Shown here: one piece after another, positions 1-6,022 of the stretch
Layout: each line of letters opens with the position of its first letter
Position numbering within the stretch: the first letter of the stretch is position 1
NCBI GenBank assembly: GCA_026397895.1
Contig: JAPLTZ010000311.1
Span: forward strand, 1 to 14,455
Length of the DNA stretch: 14,455 nucleotides
From: Verrucomicrobiota bacterium
Lineage (GTDB): Bacteria > Verrucomicrobiota > Verrucomicrobiia > Limisphaerales > JAFMIX01
Direction of reading: 5' to 3'
Program-made: the position numbers and the translations under genes
The notes under the pieces: model-generated
What the model saw: the letters and a program-made list of their open reading frames with translations, nothing else
Told to the model about the DNA's origin: nothing
The model's database searches: none

Positions 1-173
1 ATGAGCGGCATCTGGCCGCCTTCGAAACCGATGCGGATGCTGCTGCCGGAACGGGCCGTCTGGCCCTTGCCGCCGCGCCCGGAGGTTTTGCCGTGGCCGC
101 TGGATTCGCCCTGACCGAGACGTTTCCGGCGATGCTTCGAGCCGGGACGGGGTTTGAGATTATGGAGACGCAT
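1..173 (-). CDS. rplO: 50S ribosomal protein L15, N-terminal part (cut by window edge)
   Basis: This is the first 57 codons of L15, a large-subunit protein that binds 23S rRNA. The minus-strand frame starts with ATG at 171-173 and begins MRLHNLKPRPGSKHRRKRLG, followed by the Gly/Arg/Lys-rich stretch (GQGESSGHGKTSGRGGKGQTARSG) and GFEGGQMPL, all typical of the L15 N-terminus. The rest lies beyond the left edge. It follows the rpsE stop by 7 nt. In most bacteria rpmD (L30) sits between rpsE and rplO, and here there is no room for it. No Shine-Dalgarno sequence precedes the start, only a T-rich run (GATATTTTT). Confidence 0.95.
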   Translation of the reverse strand, partial: MRLHNLKPRPGSKHRRKRLGQGESSGHGKTSGRGGKGQTARSGSSIRIGFEGGQMPL

Positions 174-180
174 AAAAATA

Positions 181-873
181 TCAGGCTACGACCGCCGCTG
201 CCACCGGGGCTTCAGGCGTGGTCGCGGTTTTCCGGGGTGTGTATTTCAGGCCGCGCGCCGCGTAGATGTCCTCGGGGAGGCGCATCTGCAGGAGGCCGTT
301 GAGCGTGGCTTTGACGACATTCGCCGCGTTCTTCGAACCGAGCGACTTGGTCAAAATGTCCTTGATGCCGGCGGATTCGAGGATCGCGCGCACCTTCTTG
401 CCGGCGATGATGCCCGTGCCCGGCGAGGCCGGACGCAGCAAAACTTTCGCGCCGTCGAAACTGCAGAAAATCTCGTGGGGAATCGTGCCGTCCTTGACGA
501 CCACGTTCACCATGTTGCGCTTGGCGAATTCGCCACCCTTTTTGATGGCCTCGGAAACTTCCACCGCCTTGCCCAAGCCGATGCCGACGCGGCCTTTTTT
601 GTCGCCGACCACGACGAGCGCGCTGAAGCTGAAGCGGCGTCCGCCCTTCACGACCTTGGCGGAACGGTTGATGAACACGACCTTCTCCACCAGATCATTG
701 CCCTCGCCGTCGCGCTGCATGTCGGACTCGCCCGGATTCCGGCGGCGGGCGGGCCCGCGGCCTTGACCGCCACCCCCACGACCGAAACCACCGCGGCCCG
801 GCCCCCGACCGCCACCGCTGTTGCCGCCGCCACCCGGCGCTTCGGGCACAATATTTTCAGTTACTTCAGCCAC
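181..873 (-). CDS. rpsE: 30S ribosomal protein S5 with Gly/Arg-rich N-terminal extension
   Basis: S5 belongs to the small subunit and acts in decoding accuracy and mRNA unwinding at the entry channel. The core starts near residue 59 (DLVEKVVFINRSAKVVKGGR) and continues with RFSFSALVVVGDKKGRVGIG and the C-terminal domain (ARPASPGTG-like segment, GIKDILTKSLGS). The protein is 230 aa against about 166 in E. coli. Most of the extra length is residues 1-58, a run of Gly and Arg with GRGG motifs, plus an Ala/Val-rich tail. The start is GTG at 871-873, chosen because AAAAGGA lies 4-8 nt upstream and the frame fills the space after rplR (18-nt gap). This is one of the few clear Shine-Dalgarno sites in the operon. 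Confidence 0.96.
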   Translation of the reverse strand: MAEVTENIVPEAPGGGGNSGGGRGPGRGGFGRGGGGQGRGPARRRNPGESDMQRDGEGNDLVEKVVFINRSAKVVKGGRRFSFSALVVVGDKKGRVGIGLGKAVEVSEAIKKGGEFAKRNMVNVVVKDGTIPHEIFCSFDGAKVLLRPASPGTGIIAGKKVRAILESAGIKDILTKSLGSKNAANVVKATLNGLLQMRLPEDIYAARGLKYTPRKTATTPEAPVAAAVVA

Positions 874-891
874 AATATCCTTTTCAGTTGG

Positions 892-1257
892 TTAAAATTT
901 CAATCCGGCTTCGCGCGCCGCGTCAGCCAAGGCCTTGACCTTGCCGTGATAACGCGCCCCGGCGCGGTCAAACACGACCGCCTTGATGCCTTTGCCCTGC
1001 GCCGCCTGCGCCGCCGCCGCGCCGACCTTCTTCGCGCTCACCACGTTGGCCGCGAGCTTCTCGCGGTCGGGCATGGACTTGCTCGTCGTGGAGGCGGAAA
1101 CCAGCGTCGCGCCGGTCTCGTCATCAATGAACTGCACATGGATGTGCTTGTTCGTAAAGCATACCGTCATGCGGGGACGATCTTTCGTGCCGCTGATTTT
1201 CTTGCGAATCCGCCATTGGCGAAGTTGCTTCAACTGCTGTTTCTTTTGCGTTCTCAT
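892..1257 (-). CDS. rplR: 50S ribosomal protein L18
   Basis: L18 binds 5S rRNA and, with L5, anchors it in the central protuberance of the large subunit. The 121-residue protein has the family's basic N-terminus (MRTQKKQQLKQLRQWRIRKK), then the core with RPRMTVCFTNKHIHVQFIDD and the C-terminal KAVVFDRAGARYHGKVKALADAAREAGLKF. Length is usual. It lies between rplF (38-nt gap, long for this operon) and rpsE. The gap contains a 7-bp hairpin whose foot is 9 nt before the ATG. No Shine-Dalgarno sequence is visible, so the hairpin occupies the ribosome-loading position. Confidence 0.97.
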   Translation of the reverse strand: MRTQKKQQLKQLRQWRIRKKISGTKDRPRMTVCFTNKHIHVQFIDDETGATLVSASTTSKSMPDREKLAANVVSAKKVGAAAAQAAQGKGIKAVVFDRAGARYHGKVKALADAAREAGLKF

Positions 1258-1266
1258 TGGCTTTGG

Positions 1267-1286
1267 GCCACGGGTTTGGCCGTGGC
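1267..1286 (-). promoter_or_regulatory. Hairpin directly upstream of rplR (copy 1 of a pair)
   Basis: On the mRNA strand the sequence is stem GCCACGG, loop CCAAAC, stem CCGTGGC, a perfect 7-bp stem with a 6-nt loop. It is followed by CCAAAGCCA and then the rplR start codon. Nearly the same hairpin lies before rplE at 3066-3085, with one compensatory stem pair changed and one loop base changed. No T-run follows, so it is not an intrinsic terminator. A translational control site is an inference; a REP-like dispersed palindrome is the main alternative. Confidence 0.7.
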
Positions 1287-1295
1287 TAAAAATTG

Positions 1296-1832
1296 TTATT
1301 GGACTGTCTTGCCTTCCTTGCGCACGACGCGTTCGTCGGAGTAGCGCACGCCCTTGCCCTTGTAAGGCTCCGGCGGGTAGAAGCTGCGGATTTCCGCGGC
1401 GACGCGACCGACGACCTGCTTGTCCGGGCCTTCGATGGTCAGCTTGGTGTTGTCCTCGACGGTGACTTTGATCTGGTCGGGAATGTTGTAATTCAGCGGG
1501 TGCGAGTAGCCGAGGCTCAGGTTCACGACCTTGCCTTGGACGGCGGCCTTGAAGCCGACGCCCTGGATTTCCAGTTTCTTGCTGAAGCCTTCGCTGACGC
1601 CCTTGACCATGTTGTTGACGAGCGCGCGGCTCAGGCCGTGGAGCGCCTTGGCTTCGGCATCCTCGCCTTCGCGGGCGACGACGATGTTGCCGCCTTCCAC
1701 CTTGAGGCTGGTGCGCTTGGGCAGTTCAAAGTCGAGCTTGCCCTTCGGGCCTTCCACCAAAACCTTCTGGCCTTTGACCTCCACCTTGACTTTGGCGGGG
1801 ATGGCGATGGGTTGTTTTCCAATTCGTGACAT
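1296..1832 (-). CDS. rplF: 50S ribosomal protein L6
   Basis: L6 is a two-domain large-subunit protein near the factor-binding site. The 178-aa product has the standard N-terminus MSRIGKQPIAIPAKVKVEV, the EGPKGKL segment, and the duplicated C-terminal domain ending in EIRSFYPPEPYKGKGVRYSD, which is the family signature region. Length is normal. The ATG at 1830-1832 follows the rpsH stop by 8 nt. The junction reads TAAGGATTTTTATG, so the AAGGA ribosome site overlaps the rpsH stop codon, which suggests translational coupling. Downstream is the 38-nt hairpin gap before rplR. Confidence 0.97.
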   Translation of the reverse strand: MSRIGKQPIAIPAKVKVEVKGQKVLVEGPKGKLDFELPKRTSLKVEGGNIVVAREGEDAEAKALHGLSRALVNNMVKGVSEGFSKKLEIQGVGFKAAVQGKVVNLSLGYSHPLNYNIPDQIKVTVEDNTKLTIEGPDKQVVGRVAAEIRSFYPPEPYKGKGVRYSDERVVRKEGKTVQ

Positions 1833-1840
1833 AAAAATCC

Positions 1841-2230
1841 TTACCAGACGTAGCAGAGCAATTCGCCGCCCAAGTTTTTCTTGCGGGCCGATGAATCGGT
1901 CATCAGGCCTTCCGAAGTCGAGAGAATCGCCGTGCCCAGACCGCCGCGGACGCGGGGGATTTCCGTCGCGCCGACATAACGGCGCAGGCCCGGCGTGCTG
2001 ACGCGGCGCAGGCCTTCGATGACGCTCTTGCGGCCCTGATACTTGAGCGCGAGCTTGATCTTCTTCGCCGCGACCTTGCCTTCGACGGCGACCTCGGCGA
2101 CGTAGCCTTCGGTCTTGAGAATATGGGCGATGCTCTCCTTCATTTTGGAGTAGGGCATTTCCACCGCCGGCAGGCGCACGCGCGAGGCGTTGCGGATGCG
2201 GGTCAACATGTCTGAAATCGTGTCCGTCAT
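1841..2230 (-). CDS. rpsH: 30S ribosomal protein S8
   Basis: S8 binds helix 21 of 16S rRNA early in small-subunit assembly and in E. coli is the autogenous repressor of the spc operon. The 129-aa protein starts MTDTISDMLTRIRNASRV and ends GGELLCYVW, matching the conserved C-terminal GGE(V/I)LCYVW. VSTPGLRRYVGATEIPRVRGGLG is the central RNA-binding region. The junction with rpsN reads TAATAATTTTATG: stop, 7 nt, start, with no Shine-Dalgarno sequence. Whether S8 regulates this operon cannot be read here; the hairpin before rplE lies at the rplX-rplE junction, where the E. coli S8 target is found. Confidence 0.97.
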   Translation of the reverse strand: MTDTISDMLTRIRNASRVRLPAVEMPYSKMKESIAHILKTEGYVAEVAVEGKVAAKKIKLALKYQGRKSVIEGLRRVSTPGLRRYVGATEIPRVRGGLGTAILSTSEGLMTDSSARKKNLGGELLCYVW

Positions 2231-2237
2231 AAAATTA

Positions 2238-2507
2238 TTACCAGCTGGCTTTTGTCACACCCGGAATCAATCCGTTCAACGCCGCCTCGCGGAACGTGAG
2301 CCGCGAGCAGTTGAACTTCCGCAAATAACCGTGCCGGCGACCGGTGATCGCGCAGCGGTTCACCATCCGCACCGGGCTGGCGTTCTTCGGGAGCTTCGAG
2401 ATCCCGGCGTAATCCTTCTTGGCCTTCAGCTCCGCGCGCAGGGCGGCGTATTTCTTGACCGTGTCGGCCTTTTTCTTATTGCGCTCCAACCATGATTTCT
2501 TGGCCAT
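2238..2507 (-). CDS. rpsN: 30S ribosomal protein S14, zinc-independent (C-) form
   Basis: S14 is a small-subunit head protein. At 89 aa it is the long form: it begins MAKKSWLERNKKKADTVKKY and ends with CAITGRRHGYLRKFNCSRL followed by TFREAALNGLIPGVTKASW. The short zinc form is about 61 aa and has two CxxC pairs; here only single Cys residues remain at the two sites, so it should not bind zinc. It follows the rplE stop by 4 nt (TAA TTTT ATG) with no Shine-Dalgarno sequence, and precedes rpsH as in the standard spc operon order. Confidence 0.96.
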   Translation of the reverse strand: MAKKSWLERNKKKADTVKKYAALRAELKAKKDYAGISKLPKNASPVRMVNRCAITGRRHGYLRKFNCSRLTFREAALNGLIPGVTKASW

Positions 2508-2511
2508 AAAA

Positions 2512-3057
2512 TTATTTCTTTTCGGCGAACGGCATGCCCATGAGTTTCAACAGATCGTATGCCTCGTCGTCCGTCGGCGCGGTGGTCACGATGGTGATGT
2601 CCATGCCCTGCTGGCGCTTGATCTTTTCCAGTTCGATTTCCGGGAAAATGGTCTGGTCGTTCACGCCCACCGAATAATTGCCGCGCCCGTCAAACGACCG
2701 GGGCGAAACGCCACGGAAGTCGCGGATGCGGGGCAGTGCGGCGGCGACGAGCCGGTCGAAAAATTCATACATCGCATCGCGGCGCAGCGTGACGCGGCAG
2801 CCGATGGCCTGGTTTTCGCGGAGCTTGAAGTTCGCGATGCTGTGGCGGGACATGCTGATGACCGGCTTGCGGCCGGTGATGAGCGCCAAGTCCTTGGCCG
2901 CATCTTCCACCGCGCCCTTTTCGAGCGAGGCGCTCACGCCCATGTTCACCACGATCTTCTCCATGCGGGGAATCTGGTGGACGTTGGTGTATTTGCGCTT
3001 GTCCTTCAGCGCGGGCACCACTTCGCTCTTATATTTTTCGTAAAGTCTGGCTTTCAT
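2512..3057 (-). CDS. rplE: 50S ribosomal protein L5
   Basis: L5 binds 5S rRNA (helix III/loop C) and contacts the P-site tRNA from the central protuberance. The 181-aa product shows MKARLYEKYKSEVVPAL, then PRMEKIVVNMGVS, the TGRKPVISMSRHSIANFKLREN segment, and DFRGVSPRSFDGRGNYSVGV before FPEIELEKI. Length is normal. It follows rplX by 39 nt, the longest gap in the operon, and the gap holds a hairpin whose foot is 8 nt before the ATG. No Shine-Dalgarno sequence is present. In E. coli the S8 repressor site that controls the spc operon lies at this same gene junction. Confidence 0.97.
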   Translation of the reverse strand: MKARLYEKYKSEVVPALKDKRKYTNVHQIPRMEKIVVNMGVSASLEKGAVEDAAKDLALITGRKPVISMSRHSIANFKLRENQAIGCRVTLRRDAMYEFFDRLVAAALPRIRDFRGVSPRSFDGRGNYSVGVNDQTIFPEIELEKIKRQQGMDITIVTTAPTDDEAYDLLKLMGMPFAEKK

Positions 3058-3065
3058 TTTTTTGG

Positions 3066-3085
3066 GTCACGGATTTGGCCGTGAC
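3066..3085 (-). promoter_or_regulatory. Hairpin directly upstream of rplE (copy 2 of a pair)
   Basis: On the mRNA strand the sequence is stem GTCACGG, loop CCAAAT, stem CCGTGAC, then CCAAAAAA and the rplE start codon. It is a perfect 7-bp stem. Compared with the copy before rplR, the second stem pair is U-A instead of C-G, a compensatory change, and the last loop base differs. It lacks a following T-run, so it is not a terminator. The position suits a translational operator, but binding by L5, L18 or S8 is only a hypothesis. Confidence 0.7.
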
Positions 3086-3096
3086 AGTGGGTAAAT

Positions 3097-3372
3097 TTAG
3101 GTTGTCGCCGGGGCGGCGCCCCGTTTGGCGGCGCGGGCGTCAAAGCCCTCGGCCTTCGCCACGTTCGAGATGTGGACGGTGCCTTCGCGCTCGACGATGG
3201 CGCCGTTCGGGTTCTCCTGGCTCTTGCGCGTGTGCCTCTTGATCATCGCCACGGTTTCGATGCGCACCCGCTGTTTGTCGGTGAGGACTTCGAGGATCTT
3301 GCCGCGCTTGCCCTTGTGGGCGCCGGCAATCACCACTACTTCATCACCTTTTTTGACGTGAAACTTTGCCAT
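3097..3372 (-). CDS. rplX: 50S ribosomal protein L24
   Basis: L24 is an early assembly protein at the base of the large subunit. The 91-aa product contains the KOW motif at about residues 7-33 (KKGDEVVVIAGAHKGKRGKI), followed by RHTRKSQENPNGAIVEREGTVHISNV, which is the conserved L24 core. The tail is Ala-rich. It follows the rplN stop by four T residues (TGA TTTT ATG). The 39-nt gap downstream carries the rplE hairpin. Confidence 0.97.
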   Translation of the reverse strand: MAKFHVKKGDEVVVIAGAHKGKRGKILEVLTDKQRVRIETVAMIKRHTRKSQENPNGAIVEREGTVHISNVAKAEGFDARAAKRGAAPATT

Positions 3373-3376
3373 AAAA

Positions 3377-3742
3377 TCAAATCACTTCCGGAGCCAACGA
3401 CACGATTTTCATGAACTTCTTGTCGCGCAGTTCCCGGGCGATGGGCCCGAAGATGCGCGTGCCGCGCGGGTTGAGCTCCTTGTCAATGATCACGCAGGCG
3501 TTGCTGTCGAAGCGCAGATACGAACCGTCATTGCGGCGGATGGACTGGCGCGTGCGCACGATGACCGCGTCGCAGACTTCGCCCTTCTTCACCGTGCCGT
3601 CCGGCGCGGCGACCTTGATGTGGACCTTGATGATTTCGCCCACCGCACCGTAGGTCTGGTTGCGGCCCTGCACGCCAATCATCCAGGCGATTTTCGCGCC
3701 CGTGTTGTCGGCCACATCTAAACTGGAACGTAATTGCAGCAT
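3377..3742 (-). CDS. rplN: 50S ribosomal protein L14
   Basis: L14 lies at the subunit interface and contributes to the bridge with 16S helix 14. The 121-aa protein opens with MLQLRSSLDVADNTGAKIAW, a close match to the L14 consensus, and contains RNDGSYLRFDSNACVIIDK, then NPRGTRIFGPIARELR and a terminal KIVSLAPEVI. Length is typical. It follows rpsQ by 11 nt, with GGA just upstream of a T-run, a weak ribosome site. It precedes rplX by 4 nt. Confidence 0.97.
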   Translation of the reverse strand: MLQLRSSLDVADNTGAKIAWMIGVQGRNQTYGAVGEIIKVHIKVAAPDGTVKKGEVCDAVIVRTRQSIRRNDGSYLRFDSNACVIIDKELNPRGTRIFGPIARELRDKKFMKIVSLAPEVI

Positions 3743-3753
3743 AAAAAATCCGG

Positions 3754-4056
3754 TTAAACCGCCACTTTTTCCGGCTCGGCGTTGCGCTCAACCACTTCCA
3801 CCAGGCGCCAGCGCTTCAGCTTGGACAAGGGCCGGGACTCCTGAATCCGCACGCGATCGCCCACCTTGGCCTCGCTCTTTTCGTCGTGCGCGTAAAATTT
3901 GGAAAATGCGGTGATCACCTTCTTGAATTGCGGGTGCGGGAAGCGGCGCTCCACGCGCACCACGATCGTCTTGGCCATCTTGTTGGAGATGACTTCGCCG
4001 ACGCGCTCCTTGCGGTTGCCCCGGTCCAGATTCACAGTTGTCGTTGCTTCGGCCAT
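3754..4056 (-). CDS. rpsQ: 30S ribosomal protein S17
   Basis: S17 is a primary 16S rRNA-binding protein of the OB-fold class. The product is 100 aa, slightly longer than E. coli S17 (84 aa). The core NRKERVGEVISNKMAKTIVV, followed by RVERRFPHPQFKKVI and then GDRVRIQESRPLSKLKRWRL, matches the family signature. The extra length is a short N-terminal MAEATTTVNLDRG and a charged tail. The junction with rpmC reads TAA TTTTTT ATG with no Shine-Dalgarno sequence. Confidence 0.97.
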   Translation of the reverse strand: MAEATTTVNLDRGNRKERVGEVISNKMAKTIVVRVERRFPHPQFKKVITAFSKFYAHDEKSEAKVGDRVRIQESRPLSKLKRWRLVEVVERNAEPEKVAV

Positions 4057-4062
4057 AAAAAA

Positions 4063-4257
4063 TTATGCTTTCTTCCGCAGTTCGGTGATGCGCGTCTCGA
4101 CGCGCGCGATGTCGCGGCGCAGCGTGCGCAGCCGCGCCGGCTTTTCGAGCTGGGCGCTGGCCTGCTGCAGACGCAGGTTGAAAATCTCCTGCCGCAGGTC
4201 GCGGCCTTTGGCCGACAACTCCACGAGCGTCAAATCTTTCAGTTCAGACATTTTCAT
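4063..4257 (-). CDS. rpmC: 50S ribosomal protein L29
   Basis: L29 sits next to L23 at the polypeptide exit tunnel. The 64-aa product begins MKMSELKDLTLVELSAKGRD and continues with LRQEIFNLRLQQASAQLEKP and a final RRDIARVETRITELRKKA, a helical hairpin typical of L29. The start at 4255-4257 is preferred because many L29 proteins start MKM; an internal ATG two codons later is possible. It follows rplP by 18 nt and precedes rpsQ by 6 nt. Confidence 0.95.
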   Translation of the reverse strand: MKMSELKDLTLVELSAKGRDLRQEIFNLRLQQASAQLEKPARLRTLRRDIARVETRITELRKKA

Positions 4258-4275
4258 GTTGCTTGGTCTTCCGTC

Positions 4276-4695
4276 TTAACCCACATGGTGACGGGAAATA
4301 AACTTGGTGCGGATCGGCAATTTCGTCGCCGCCAGCCGCATGCTCTCGCGCGCCACCACTTCCGGCACACCGTCCACCTCGAACAAAATGTTTGCCGGCT
4401 TGATGACGGCCACCCAGCCTTCGAGCGGCGCCTTGCCCTTGCCCATCCGGGTTTCGAGCGGCTTCTTGGTGAATGATTTCTGCGGGAACACGCGCAGCCA
4501 CATCTTGCCGCGGCGCTTCATGTAGCGGTTAATGGCCACGCGCGCGGCCTCAATCTGCTTGGCGTCGAGCCAGCACCGCTCCATCGCTTGCAATCCGTAT
4601 TCGCCAAACGCAACCGTGTGGCCGGCCGTCGCCATTCCGGCGCGGCTGCCGCGGTGCATCTTCCGATACTTCACTCTGGCGGGCATCAATGGCAT
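4276..4695 (-). CDS. rplP: 50S ribosomal protein L16
   Basis: L16 binds 23S rRNA near the A-site and helps position tRNA. The 139-aa product has MPLMPARVKYRKMHRGSRAG, the FGEYGLQAMERCWLDAKQIE region, and FPQKSFTKKPLETRMGKGKA followed by PLEGWVAVIKP, the basic signature that contacts rRNA. Length is normal. The start at 4693-4695 is chosen because TAGGA stands 7 nt before it. Most L16 proteins start a few residues later (ML-MPKR), so the ATG three codons downstream is an alternative. The gap to rpsC is 20 nt. Confidence 0.97.
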   Translation of the reverse strand: MPLMPARVKYRKMHRGSRAGMATAGHTVAFGEYGLQAMERCWLDAKQIEAARVAINRYMKRRGKMWLRVFPQKSFTKKPLETRMGKGKAPLEGWVAVIKPANILFEVDGVPEVVARESMRLAATKLPIRTKFISRHHVG

Positions 4696-4715
4696 AACAA
4701 ATTCCTAAAAATGGT

Positions 4716-5390
4716 TCAGTTCGCGGTCGCTTCGGCGGCGGCAGCCGGAACAGCCTTCGGCTGCGGCTTGTTGTCGCCCTTGCAAATCCAGCACTTCACG
4801 CCCAGCTTGCCGTAAACGGTGTGGGCTTCGGCAAATCCGTAATCAATCTGCGCCCGGAGCGTGTGCAACGGCACGCGGCCCCAGTGATACTGTTCGACGC
4901 GCGCGATTTCCGCGCCGCCCAACCGGCCGGCGCAACGAAGCTTGATGCCTTCCGCGCCGAAATCCTTGGCCGTCTGCAACGCCTTCTTCATCGCGCGGCG
5001 GAACGAAACGCGGCGCTCGAGCTGCAAAACGATGTTCTCGGCGACGAGCTGCGCGTCGGTTTCCGGCGACTTGATTTCCTGGATGTCCACGTAGACTTCC
5101 TTGCCGGTCATTTTGCTCAGGTCTTCCTTGAGCTTGTCGATTTCCGAACCCTTGCGGCCGATGACGACGCCGGGGCGCGCGGTCAGAATGGTGATGCGGC
5201 AGCGGCTCGCGGCGCGCTCGATCAAAATCTTCGGCACGGAGGCCGATTCCAACTTCTTCTTCAGCAGCGTGCGGATCTTGCGGTCTTCGGTGAGCAGCTT
5301 GCCGAAATCCTTTTTGTCGGCATACCACTTGGAGCGCCAGTCTTTGTTGACGGCGAGCCGCAGGCCTGTGGGATTGGTTTTTTGACCCAT
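4716..5390 (-). CDS. rpsC: 30S ribosomal protein S3
   Basis: S3 forms part of the mRNA entry channel and its helicase activity. The 224-aa product starts MGQKTNPTGLRLAVNKDWRS and holds a KH domain with VVIGRKGSEIDKL (GxxG loop at about residues 78-81). The C-terminal S3 domain follows (GAEGIKLRCAGRLGGAEIAR, then HTLRAQIDYGFAEAHTVYGK). The tail is Ala-rich. It follows rplV by six T residues (TAA TTTTTT ATG) with no Shine-Dalgarno sequence. Confidence 0.97.
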   Translation of the reverse strand: MGQKTNPTGLRLAVNKDWRSKWYADKKDFGKLLTEDRKIRTLLKKKLESASVPKILIERAASRCRITILTARPGVVIGRKGSEIDKLKEDLSKMTGKEVYVDIQEIKSPETDAQLVAENIVLQLERRVSFRRAMKKALQTAKDFGAEGIKLRCAGRLGGAEIARVEQYHWGRVPLHTLRAQIDYGFAEAHTVYGKLGVKCWICKGDNKPQPKAVPAAAAEATAN

Positions 5391-5396
5391 AAAAAA

Positions 5397-5729
5397 TTAT
5401 TCGTCCGTCAAAATGATCTTGATGTGACAGTTGCGCTTCAGGATCGGGCCGGCCGAACCGCGCGCCTTGGGCGTGAACCGCTTGATGGTCGTGGCCGCCC
5501 CGGCGACGGCTTCCTTCACGCGCAGCTTGTCGGCCTTCACGTTGTTGTTGTTCTCGGCATTCGCGATGGCCGAATCCAAAGTCTTCGCCACGAGCCGCGC
5601 CGATTTGCGCGATACGACCCGCAACACCGCCTGCGCCTGCAACGCCGGCAGCCCCTGAATCTGACGCACGACCTCGCGCATCTTCTGCGAGGACATCCGC
5701 ACGTTTTTCATGATGGCTTGAACTTGCAT
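5397..5729 (-). CDS. rplV: 50S ribosomal protein L22
   Basis: L22 lines the exit tunnel with its long beta-hairpin. The frame is open much further upstream, but the gene must start at ATG 5727-5729, after the rpsS stop, giving 110 aa: MQVQAIMKNVRMSSQKMREV and onward. Family features are SSQKMREVVRQIQGLPA, the ARLVAKTLDSAIANAE region, and the hairpin and tail with KRFTPKARGSAGPILKRNCH. The longer frame would read through rpsS out of frame and gives unrelated sequence. The rpsS-rplV gap is 8 nt. Confidence 0.96.
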   Translation of the reverse strand: MQVQAIMKNVRMSSQKMREVVRQIQGLPALQAQAVLRVVSRKSARLVAKTLDSAIANAENNNNVKADKLRVKEAVAGAATTIKRFTPKARGSAGPILKRNCHIKIILTDE

Positions 5730-5737
5730 AAAAATGA

Positions 5738-6019
5738 CTATTTCGCCTCCGCCTTGGCCGTGTGCGCGCCGTGCTTCTTGAACGTGCGCGTCATGGAAAA
5801 TTCGCCCAGCTTGTGGCCGACCATGTTTTCCGTGACGAACACGGCGTTGAAAATCTTCCCGTTGTGCACGCTGAACGTCAGCCCCACGAAGTCGGGCGTG
5901 ATCGTCGAGCGGCGCGACCAGGTCTTGATCGGCAGCTTGGAGTTGGCCGCCTTGGCCTTGACCACCTTCTTCAGCAGATGCTCGTCCGCGAACGGACCTT
6001 TTTTGATTGAACGACCCAT
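5738..6019 (-). CDS. rpsS: 30S ribosomal protein S19
   Basis: S19 is in the head of the small subunit and contacts the A-site finger and L5 across the subunit bridge. The 93-aa product starts MGRSIKKGPFADEHLLKKV and has IKTWSRRSTITPDFVGLTF, then VHNGKIFNAVFVTENMVGHK and LGEFSMTRTFKKHGAHTAK, all core S19 motifs. It follows the rplB stop by only 3 nt (TAA TTT ATG) with no Shine-Dalgarno sequence. Confidence 0.97.
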   Translation of the reverse strand: MGRSIKKGPFADEHLLKKVVKAKAANSKLPIKTWSRRSTITPDFVGLTFSVHNGKIFNAVFVTENMVGHKLGEFSMTRTFKKHGAHTAKAEAK

Positions 6020-6022
6020 AAA

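Noticed and set aside
154..1344. Long plus-strand open frame (396 codons) opposite rpsE and rplR
   Set aside because: It lies antisense to clear ribosomal genes. Such frames arise from GC-rich third positions; the translation is Arg/Ala/His-rich without any recognisable domain.
1267..3085. The two operon hairpins as intrinsic terminators
   Set aside because: Neither stem is followed by a T-run on the transcribed strand, and both lie inside an operon within 10 nt of a start codon.
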